Positions 53,378 to 60,202 of a stretch of 64,000 nt of DNA are shown piece by piece (position 1 is the first letter of the stretch; each line of letters opens with the position of its first letter). Source of the stretch: Caballeronia glathei. GTDB taxonomy: Bacteria; Pseudomonadota; Gammaproteobacteria; Burkholderiales; Burkholderiaceae. The notes beneath the pieces were generated by a model that was not told the DNA's origin, made no database searches, and worked only from the letters and a program-made list of their open reading frames with translations. Both the position numbers and the translations under genes were made by a program. The stretch lies in the NCBI RefSeq assembly GCF_000698595.1, contig NZ_JFHC01000006.1:1-64000 (forward strand), read 5' to 3'.

Positions 53378-53824
53378 ATGGCAACCGGAGATCGCAGGGA
53401 CCCCTTCCGTGGCTTCAAGTTCAGGGTGCAGATAGGCGGCATACAGCGAGCCGGATTTCGCGAGGCGTCGGGGCTCGACGCCGCGACCGATCCGATCGAC
53501 TACCGCGAAGGCGACGACAAGACACTCACGATTCACAAGCTGCCGGGCCTGAAGAAGTTCTCGAACATCACGTTGAAGCGCGGCATCACGGACGACCTCG
53601 ACCTGTGGAAGTGGCGCAAGCAGGTGATGGACGGCAAGATCAAGGATGCCCGCCAGAACGGCTCGATCATCCTCATGGACGACGAAGGCAAGGACGTCGC
53701 GCAATGGGATTTCGTGGCCGCGTGGCCGACCAAGTGGACCGGGCCGACCTTCAACGCGACCGCGAACGAAGTCGCGATCGACACGCTCGAAATCACGCAT
53801 GAAGGGCTGGATCGCACGAAATGA
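53378..53824 (+). CDS. gp19-like inner tube protein
   Basis: A 148-residue tube protein of the T4 gp19 / Afp1 family: DPFRGFKFRVQIGGIQRAGFREASGLD at the N-terminus, KFSNITLKRGITDDLDLWKW in the middle, KWTGPTFNATANEVAIDTLEITHEGL at the end. It polymerises as hexameric rings inside the sheath. GAGGAGAG lies before ATG 53378, and its stop overlaps the next start by four bases. Confidence 0.92.
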   Translation: MATGDRRDPFRGFKFRVQIGGIQRAGFREASGLDAATDPIDYREGDDKTLTIHKLPGLKKFSNITLKRGITDDLDLWKWRKQVMDGKIKDARQNGSIILMDDEGKDVAQWDFVAAWPTKWTGPTFNATANEVAIDTLEITHEGLDRTK

Positions 53825-54189
53825 GCATGCAGACCGAATTCCCCTTCACGCTGCCGCGCGGCTATGTAGACGCGGAGGGCAACGTGCATCGCGAGGGCGT
53901 GATGCGCCTCGCGACCGCGAACGACGAGATCGCGCCGATGAAGGACCCGCGTGTGCAGTCGAATCCCGGCTATCTCGCGGTGATCCTGCTCTCGCGCGTG
54001 GTGCGGCGTCTCGGCGACCTGCCGCAGGTGAACCCGCGCGTGGTCGAGGAATTGTTCGCCGCCGACTTCGCGCATCTGGAGGACCTGTACCGGCGCATCA
54101 ACGCGAACGGGCACAACCGGCTGCACGTGGTGTGCCCCGGATGCGAGAAGAAGTTCGAGGTGGAGGTGGATGCATCGGGGGAGCAATAG
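53821..54189 (+). CDS. phage tail assembly chaperone-like protein
   Basis: A 122-residue protein: FTLPRGYVDAEGNVHREGVMRLATANDEI followed by NPGYLAVILLSRVVRRLGDLPQVNP, the usual pattern of the Mu gp41-like tail assembly family, and a C-terminal CPGC motif (residues 105-108) that could bind zinc. In eCIS loci a gene of this kind sits between two tube genes. It probably assists tube or tape-measure assembly. Confidence 0.8.
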   Translation: MSMQTEFPFTLPRGYVDAEGNVHREGVMRLATANDEIAPMKDPRVQSNPGYLAVILLSRVVRRLGDLPQVNPRVVEELFAADFAHLEDLYRRINANGHNRLHVVCPGCEKKFEVEVDASGEQ

Positions 54190-54359
54190 GCTACCGCCCG
54201 GAGCAGATCTTCGAGGAGGTAGCCTATCTCGCGTACCACTTTCACTGGCCCCATGCGCAGCTGATGTCGCTCGATCACCTCGAGCGGCGGCGCTGGGTCG
54301 AGGAGGTCGCGAAGATCAACGAGCGCATCAACGACGCACAGACCAACCGCTTGGAGTAG
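54141..54359 (+). CDS. DUF6760-like small eCIS protein
   Basis: A small protein with GYRPEQIFEEVAYLAYHFHW, then AQLMSLDHLERRRWVEEVAKINERIND, matching a short helical eCIS-associated family (DUF6760). In relatives the conserved part starts at about the GY. The only in-frame ATG is 54141, which overlaps the preceding gene by 49 bases and adds a Gly-rich lead (EEVRGGGGCIGGA). A non-canonical start nearer 54189 is possible. Function unknown; it is consistently found beside tube genes. Confidence 0.75.
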   Translation: MREEVRGGGGCIGGAIGYRPEQIFEEVAYLAYHFHWPHAQLMSLDHLERRRWVEEVAKINERINDAQTNRLE

Positions 54360-54366
54360 CACGGCC

Positions 54367-54804
54367 ATGGCTATCAGCGTGAGCGATGCAGACCGCCTCT
54401 ACCTCGGCTTCGCGTTTTCGGTCGCGATCAGGCAGCGCGTGGTCGCGGGCTTCAGCGAGGTGTCGGGTCTTGTCATCGAGACCGAAGTCGAAACCTTCCG
54501 CGAAGGCGGCGTGAACGATTGCGAACGCCAGCTCGCGGGGCCGACGAAGTTTCCGACCCGGCTCGTGCTCAAGCGCGGCATGGGCGATCTCAGGCATCTG
54601 TGGGACTGGTATCTCGGCGTGACGCAGGGCAGGATCGAGCGCCGCGACGTAACGATCGTGATCAACGACCGGCAGGGCAACGCGGGGCTCAAGTGGGTTT
54701 TCCGCGAAGCGTGTCCGGTCAAGTGGACGGGGCCCGAGCTGCGCGCGGCCAGTTCCGCGATTGCGTTCGAGGCGATCGATCTGGTGCACCGGGGAGTGAG
54801 CTAG
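54367..54804 (+). CDS. gp19-like tube protein, second paralogue
   Basis: A 145-residue gp19/Afp5-type protein: DRLYLGFAFSVAIRQRVVAGFSEVSGL, then KFPTRLVLKRGMGDLRHLWDWYLG and KWTGPELRAASSAIAFEAIDLVHRG. It is likely the baseplate-proximal tube ring (tube initiator). It shares its last base with the next gene's GTG start. Confidence 0.9.
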   Translation: MAISVSDADRLYLGFAFSVAIRQRVVAGFSEVSGLVIETEVETFREGGVNDCERQLAGPTKFPTRLVLKRGMGDLRHLWDWYLGVTQGRIERRDVTIVINDRQGNAGLKWVFREACPVKWTGPELRAASSAIAFEAIDLVHRGVS

Positions 54805-57332
54805 TGAGCGCATCCGATTCCGACGCCCGCTCGCTTGGCCGCGCCATCTGGGAGCGGCATGCGGCGGCCGCGCTGATCGGCGGGGCACGCGGCGCGCATC
54901 GTCGCGGGCTCGGCATGGCGGTGCATGCGCGACACGCGGGATTTGCCGAGGCGATGCTGCGCCGCGTGGCCGGGCGCGACGGTGCGCAGGCGGGCGGATG
55001 GAGTGGCGGGTTCGTGATCGCGCGCCGTGTCGCGGCCGGTTCTCCGCCGCAACCGGGCGAGGAACCGGAGCATGCGCCGCCGCTTGCGCGCGCGGTGTTC
55101 GAGCGCGTGGCGAATGCCGATGACGTCCACGAACCGGACAGGGCGTTGCCGGCGGCGGATTCGTACGGGCCCGTGGCTGAGGCTGAGCAGGACGTCGAAA
55201 AACCTGTTGCCGCGTCGCCCTTGAACAAGGGCAGTACGGCCGGAATCACGACGAAACTCGCGCGCCGCGCGAATATCGCAGCACAGGGGTTGCAAGGGCG
55301 CGCGGTCTTGCAGCCCTCGCGCGCGGTCAGCACGCCGGATGCCAGTGTCGTCGCGCGCGCGGCGGTCATGGGCATGGACGTTGCGCCCGTTGCGGGCTTC
55401 GTCGCGGAGGACGCGCGTGGTTTCATCGGCAGCGAGCCGCACTGTGAATTCCATGATGCGCATGATGCGGGCAACCGCGATGCACCGGATGTCGTTGCGC
55501 CCGCCGTATCGCCAGCGCCCACGCTTTCACGCACACCGATCGCTGCTGCCCTCGATGTCGCGCGACGCGAAGCCGGCTTGTCTTCAGAGGGGCATGATCG
55601 TATGCCGATCGCGTTGCACCCATCAGGCAGTGTCAGCGCGCAAGGCGGCTCGCACGGTGCGGCTGGCGTAACGCTCATGGATGGAGTGCGTGCGATGCAT
55701 ATCGATCGGCAATACGGGCAAGGTCTGAGCGATAAACAGGACCGGGGACATGCTGAGAAAGTATCGATCGAACCGGGGATACCAATGTACGAAGGTCTGT
55801 CTCGCGCGAGCGCAGTGCCATACGACGGGCAACAGCAACGCGGGTCGAGCCTTCTTCCGGGTAGCGGCATGTCGATGCGTTCGGTTGACGTGTCGATGGA
55901 TCGCGCGCCGGGTTCCATCGGCCAGAGCGCGTCTGCGCGACACGTCGCCGCTTCGCTCATGGGCGCTCACGTCGCACATCCTGATTCAAACGCCGTGTAC
56001 GCGACGGCGCCGGCCGTTTCGCTTCCCACGCAACGGCCCCTGACGATGGCGATGCGCAGCGTCTTCGGCATGACGTCCTCTCCGGATCAGGAGCGCGCGG
56101 AAACCGAAGTGTCGTTGCAGAGTGCCTGGCGCGGGATGCGAAGCCGCGTTTCTGCGACGCCTGATCGAGTTGCGACAGCGACGCATGATGAGCCGCATCC
56201 GGCAGCGTTCGCGGATTCGATCGCGCGAACAGCGTCGGCATCGGACCTCGAAACGCCGCATGGATCGTACGATTCCACTGTCGAGCGCGAGACGTACTCG
56301 TTCGATCGAACGCCGTATGCCCGCGTGATGCGCGCAGGCGGTGGCGCATCAACGACTCCTGCTGATCCCGACGACACGTATCGCCCTATGCCGGACGCGC
56401 GGATCGCCCGTGCAGAGGACAGTATCGACGGCTCCCGGACCGGCACGCGCGGGTCACTGCCGGTCGCCGACATGCCCATACGCCGGACCGGCTCCACCTT
56501 GCCCGGGGAGCAAGCGGCTCCGTCGCGCGACATTGAATCGATGCCAGCGAGTACGCCGCTGAGCGCACGATCGATACCGTCAGCAGGACCCGAGGCCCGG
56601 ATGCTTCAGCTCGCGCGCGGAACGACCGCGAGCCCTCCCGCCGATGCGGCGCGACCTGCAGATCAACATGCAGAGCAACATGCCGGGCGGACCAGTCACT
56701 CGCAGGCCGAGACGCAGCGCGACGACGCGCGTTTTCCAACGCCCGGATTTGCCGCGCGCGGGCTGGAAGCGCCGTCCGTTGCCACGACCCTGCCTGTCGC
56801 CGTTCAACGCCCGACGCACAGCGAGACCGCACGCCACGCGTTACCGCAACAAACGCAGGGCGCAACGGAAACGCGAACGCTATCGCTGACCGCGGCGTCG
56901 CGCGTGCGCATCGTCGATCGTGCCGCGGATGCGGCGATTCCCGCTGGGCGATCCCGGAGCGCATGGCCGCAGGCGCCTTCGAGAGTTGCGACATTCCCGG
57001 ACCCCGCGCCGCACAGTCTGCCGTTGAAATTCTCCGAAAACGCACCACACCGCGAAGCCGGCGGTGCACCGGCACCGGCACCGGCAACGGCAACGGCACC
57101 GGCAACGGCACCGGCAACCGGCGCAGAACCCGTCGACCGCCTCGCCGACGAGTACGGCGTCGTGCCCGCCACGGAGCCGGAGCCGTCGCCGCCCAATACG
57201 ACACCAGCCGCCCACGCGGGTCCTCCGCAAAAAACGCGCGACGCAGCCGAGCTTGCCGACGAAGCGTGGCGAATCATCATGGACAGGCTCGCGGTCGAAC
57301 GCGAGCGTCGGGGGTTCGCATCATGGCCCTAG
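54804..57332 (+). CDS. long disordered protein in the Afp6 position of the eCIS
   Basis: An 842-residue protein with no recognisable fold: mostly Ala, Ser, Pro, Arg and Thr with little hydrophobic clustering. Only the ends look ordered: GRAIWERHAAAALIGGARGAHRRG near the N-terminus and a C-terminal helix DAAELADEAWRIIMDRLAVERERRG. A Pro/Ala/Thr repeat precedes that helix. Its base use is lower in GC3 than its neighbours, as expected for relaxed selection. GTG 54804 with GGGGAG seven bases upstream is the start. It overlaps the next gene by ten bases. It could be a linker, packaging scaffold or cargo. Confidence 0.72.
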   Translation: MSASDSDARSLGRAIWERHAAAALIGGARGAHRRGLGMAVHARHAGFAEAMLRRVAGRDGAQAGGWSGGFVIARRVAAGSPPQPGEEPEHAPPLARAVFERVANADDVHEPDRALPAADSYGPVAEAEQDVEKPVAASPLNKGSTAGITTKLARRANIAAQGLQGRAVLQPSRAVSTPDASVVARAAVMGMDVAPVAGFVAEDARGFIGSEPHCEFHDAHDAGNRDAPDVVAPAVSPAPTLSRTPIAAALDVARREAGLSSEGHDRMPIALHPSGSVSAQGGSHGAAGVTLMDGVRAMHIDRQYGQGLSDKQDRGHAEKVSIEPGIPMYEGLSRASAVPYDGQQQRGSSLLPGSGMSMRSVDVSMDRAPGSIGQSASARHVAASLMGAHVAHPDSNAVYATAPAVSLPTQRPLTMAMRSVFGMTSSPDQERAETEVSLQSAWRGMRSRVSATPDRVATATHDEPHPAAFADSIARTASASDLETPHGSYDSTVERETYSFDRTPYARVMRAGGGASTTPADPDDTYRPMPDARIARAEDSIDGSRTGTRGSLPVADMPIRRTGSTLPGEQAAPSRDIESMPASTPLSARSIPSAGPEARMLQLARGTTASPPADAARPADQHAEQHAGRTSHSQAETQRDDARFPTPGFAARGLEAPSVATTLPVAVQRPTHSETARHALPQQTQGATETRTLSLTAASRVRIVDRAADAAIPAGRSRSAWPQAPSRVATFPDPAPHSLPLKFSENAPHREAGGAPAPAPATATAPATAPATGAEPVDRLADEYGVVPATEPEPSPPNTTPAAHAGPPQKTRDAAELADEAWRIIMDRLAVERERRGFASWP
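57066..57113. repeat. hexamer repeat within the disordered-protein gene
   Basis: Eight contiguous hexamers GCACCG or GCAACG encode alternating Ala-Pro and Ala-Thr (APAPAPATATAPATAP). Change in copy number would keep the frame. Confidence 0.85.
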
Positions 57333-58030
57333 AAAAGCTGGCGATCCTGGTCGAGCTTCCCGGCGGCACGCTGCAATTCGACGAGAACAGCAGCGAGCAC
57401 CGCATCGTCGCGATGTTCAATCCGAAGAGCCTCGGCATCACCCGCTCCGTGCAATGGCAAAGCCAGAAGGCGGCCAAGCGCGACAGCCCAGAGCTGCAGT
57501 TCACCACGGCGCAGCCGGCCACGCTGACCGTCGATCTCTTCTTCGACACCTACGACACCGCGAGCGCCGCGAAAAGAAGCGTCTACGAGCACACGAGCAA
57601 GCTGCTAGAGCTCACGATCGTGCGCGGCGACAAGCATCGCCCGCCCGTTTGCCAGCTCAAGTGGGGAGAGCAGGGCGTGATCTTTCAGGGCGTGCTGCAG
57701 CAGCTCGACCAGCAGTACACGATGTTCCTCGAAAACGGCGTGCCCGTGCGCGCGACCGCGAAATGCACGTTCATGCAGTGGCGCAGCAACGCGAAGGACC
57801 TGAAGAAGCAGAACCTGATGTCGGCGGATGTCGTAAAGGTCTGGGTGGTGAAGCGCGGCCAGACGCTCGCCAGCATCGCGGCTCAGGAGTATCTCGATCC
57901 GCGGCGCTGGCGCGAGATCGCGGCCGCCAACGACATCGACGACCCGCTCGCGCTCGCGCCCGGCGCGACGCTGCTGCTGCCCGCACTGCGCATCGCGCCG
58001 GGCGCCGGTCCGAACGCGGAGGAGCCATGA
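57323..58030 (+). CDS. LysM-domain baseplate protein (Afp7/Pvc7-like)
   Basis: A 235-residue protein. The N-terminal part is a T4 gp53-like structural domain (ALEKLAILVELPGG, VAMFNPKSLGITRSVQW, TVDLFFDTYDT). The C-terminus is a LysM motif: WVVKRGQTLASIAAQEYLDPRRWREIAAANDIDDPLALAPGATLLLP. It binds the hub and joins tube to baseplate in PVC. Starts within the end of the previous gene and overlaps the next start by four bases. Confidence 0.92.
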   Translation: MALEKLAILVELPGGTLQFDENSSEHRIVAMFNPKSLGITRSVQWQSQKAAKRDSPELQFTTAQPATLTVDLFFDTYDTASAAKRSVYEHTSKLLELTIVRGDKHRPPVCQLKWGEQGVIFQGVLQQLDQQYTMFLENGVPVRATAKCTFMQWRSNAKDLKKQNLMSADVVKVWVVKRGQTLASIAAQEYLDPRRWREIAAANDIDDPLALAPGATLLLPALRIAPGAGPNAEEP

Positions 58031-59097
58031 ACGCGCGCGACGGATTCGACACGCTCGCGCCGGAGTTCGCGGTGCGCGTGAACGGCGCGCCGCTGCCGGG
58101 CGACGCGGCCGCGGACCTCATCGACGTGTGCGTCCTCGAAGACGTCGATGCGGCGGGCATGTTCACGTTCTCGCTCAGCTGCTACAGCACGGCGGAGATG
58201 AAGGTGAAGTGGATCGACGACGCGCTCTTTCGCGAAGGCAATCCGGTCGAGATCGAACTGGGCTATCGCGACAACAGGACCACCGTCTTCAGTGGCGAGA
58301 TCACGGGTCTCGAACCGGCGTTTCCCGAGGCGACCCCGCCCACGCTCACGGTGCGCGGCTACGACCGGCGCCACCGGCTCATGCGCGAGCGCAAGACCCG
58401 CTCGTTCACCGACGTGAAGGACAGCGACATCGCGAGCCAGCTCGCCGCGACAGCGGGCCTCACGCCCCAGACCGAGGACTCGCGCGTCACGCTGCCGTAT
58501 GTGCTGCAGCACAACCAGACCGACCTGGAGTTTCTGCTTGCGCGCGCGCGGCGCATTGGCTACGAGGTCTTCGTCGTGGACCGCACGCTCGTCTACCGGC
58601 CGCGCAGGATCGACGCCAGCGCCGCGCTCACGCTGCGCCGCGAAATCGAGCTGCTGGACTTCCGCCCGCGCCTCACGACGATGGGGCAGGTCGAGGAAAT
58701 GCTCGTGAAGGGCTGGGACGCGAACGACAAGAAGGCGATCGTCGGGCGCGCGGCGGCGGGTGACGAGAAGAGCCTGATGGCGGGCAAGGCGTCGGGGCCG
58801 TCGAGCGTGGCGGACATCTTCGGGCATTCGGGCAGCGCGAGCGTCGCGGCGCCGGTGCAGAGCCAGGCCGACGCCGACGCGGTGGCGAGGCAGCGCTTCG
58901 GCGAAATGGCGCTGGGCTACATTCGCGGCGAAGGGCTCTCGATCGGCGAGCCGAAGCTGCGCGCGGGCATCGTCGTGAAGATCGAGGGGCTCGGCGAGCG
59001 CTTCAGCGGCCTCTACTACGTGACATCCACCGAGCAGCGCTTTTCAACGAAGAAGGGCTATCAGACACGCTTCGCCGTGAGGAGAAACGCCACATGA
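58027..59097 (+). CDS. VgrG/gpD-like hub protein (Pvc8 N-terminal part)
   Basis: A 356-residue protein with the phage late control gpD / VgrG hub fold: FTFSLSCYSTAEMKVKWIDDALF, GNPVEIELGY, VFSGEITGLEP, PTLTVRGYDRRHRLMRERKTR and a C-terminal GLYYVTSTEQRFSTKKGYQT. The spike half is encoded by the next gene, which overlaps by four bases. Confidence 0.92.
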   Translation: MNARDGFDTLAPEFAVRVNGAPLPGDAAADLIDVCVLEDVDAAGMFTFSLSCYSTAEMKVKWIDDALFREGNPVEIELGYRDNRTTVFSGEITGLEPAFPEATPPTLTVRGYDRRHRLMRERKTRSFTDVKDSDIASQLAATAGLTPQTEDSRVTLPYVLQHNQTDLEFLLARARRIGYEVFVVDRTLVYRPRRIDASAALTLRREIELLDFRPRLTTMGQVEEMLVKGWDANDKKAIVGRAAAGDEKSLMAGKASGPSSVADIFGHSGSASVAAPVQSQADADAVARQRFGEMALGYIRGEGLSIGEPKLRAGIVVKIEGLGERFSGLYYVTSTEQRFSTKKGYQTRFAVRRNAT

Positions 59098-59741
59098 TGC
59101 ACGACGACCTGCTGCACAGCCTGCTTGCGCGGACCGACACCGACGGCCGCTACTTCGGCGTGGTGATCGGGATCGTGACCAACAATCATGATCCGCAGGA
59201 CATGCATCGCGTGAAGGTGCGCTTTCCATGGCTTGCCGACAGCGATGAAAGCAACTGGGCACGCGTTGCAAGCACGATGGCGGGCAACGGGCGCGGCGCG
59301 TACTTCCTGCCGGAAGTGGACGACGAAGTGCTGGTCGCGTTCGAGCATGGCAGCGTCGAGCATCCGTATGTGATCGGCTCGCTCTGGAACGGCCGCGACA
59401 CACCGCCCGAGTCGAATGCGGACGGCAACAACGACAACCGCACGCTGAAGTCGCGCAGCGGCCACGTCGTGCGGCTGTGCGACCGCGACGGGCAGGAGAA
59501 GATCGAGATCATCGACAAGACCGGCAACAACCGCATCGTGATCAGCGCAGCGGGCAACACGATTGCGATCGAGGCGCAGGGCGACATCGCGATCCGCTCG
59601 CAAACGGGCAAGCTGACCATCGACGCCGTCGGTGTCGAGATCAACTCGAAGGCGGACGTGAAGGTGCAGGCGGCGACCACCGTCGACGTGAGCGCGAGCG
59701 CGCAAATGAGCCTGAAGGCCGCAATGATCAACCTGAACTAG
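59094..59741 (+). CDS. gp5-like spike protein with OB fold and beta-helix
   Basis: A 215-residue protein. N-terminal OB domain with YFGVVIGIVTNNHDPQDMHRVKVRFPW and SNWARVASTMAGNGRGAYFLPEVDDEVLVAFEHG, then a C-terminal beta-helix (IVISAAGNTIAIEAQGDIAIRSQTGKLT ... VDVSASAQMSLKAA). It completes the trimeric spike that a PAAR-like tip caps; the DUF4280 gene of the leftward operon is a candidate for that tip. Confidence 0.93.
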   Translation: MMHDDLLHSLLARTDTDGRYFGVVIGIVTNNHDPQDMHRVKVRFPWLADSDESNWARVASTMAGNGRGAYFLPEVDDEVLVAFEHGSVEHPYVIGSLWNGRDTPPESNADGNNDNRTLKSRSGHVVRLCDRDGQEKIEIIDKTGNNRIVISAAGNTIAIEAQGDIAIRSQTGKLTIDAVGVEINSKADVKVQAATTVDVSASAQMSLKAAMINLN

Positions 59742-59791
59742 CGCGTGGCCTCAAGCGTTGCAGCGGGCGCGCGGCACGGGAGGAGCAGGCG

Positions 59792-60202
59792 ATGACTGCT
59801 GAAGTGCTCGGGGTGGGCTGGCGTTTTCCGGTGGCGCTCGCCGATGGCGGCGAGGGCAAGCCGCGCATTGCAGAGGCGCGCTACGAGGCGTGCGTGCGGC
59901 AGTCGATCTTCATCATCCTCTCGACGGCGAAGGGCGAGCGCGCGATGCGCCCGGATTTCGGCTGCGGGCTGCATGACCTCGTGTTCGCCGTCAACGGAAG
60001 CGCGACGCAGGGCATGGCCGCGTTCCACGTGCGCGAGGCGCTCACCGCGTGGGAGCCGCGCATCGACGTGCTGCGGGTGGAGGCGTCCGGCGCGGGCGAG
60101 CACGGCGAGCAACTCGTGATCGAGATCGACTACCGCGTGCGCCTGACCGACAGCCGCTTCAACCTCGTGTATCCGTTCTATCTCGACAGGCCGCTCGCGT
60201 GA
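59792..60202 (+). CDS. gp25-like baseplate protein
   Basis: A 136-residue gp25/Afp9 family protein with GVGWRFPVALADG, the block QSIFIILSTAKGERAMRPDFGCGLHDLVF and the C-terminal IEIDYRVRLTDSRFNLVYPFYL. The conserved EPR-like element appears as WEPRIDVLRVEA. It forms the core bundle to start sheath assembly. AGGAGCAGG precedes ATG 59792, and it shares GTGA with the next gene. Confidence 0.93.
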   Translation: MTAEVLGVGWRFPVALADGGEGKPRIAEARYEACVRQSIFIILSTAKGERAMRPDFGCGLHDLVFAVNGSATQGMAAFHVREALTAWEPRIDVLRVEASGAGEHGEQLVIEIDYRVRLTDSRFNLVYPFYLDRPLA

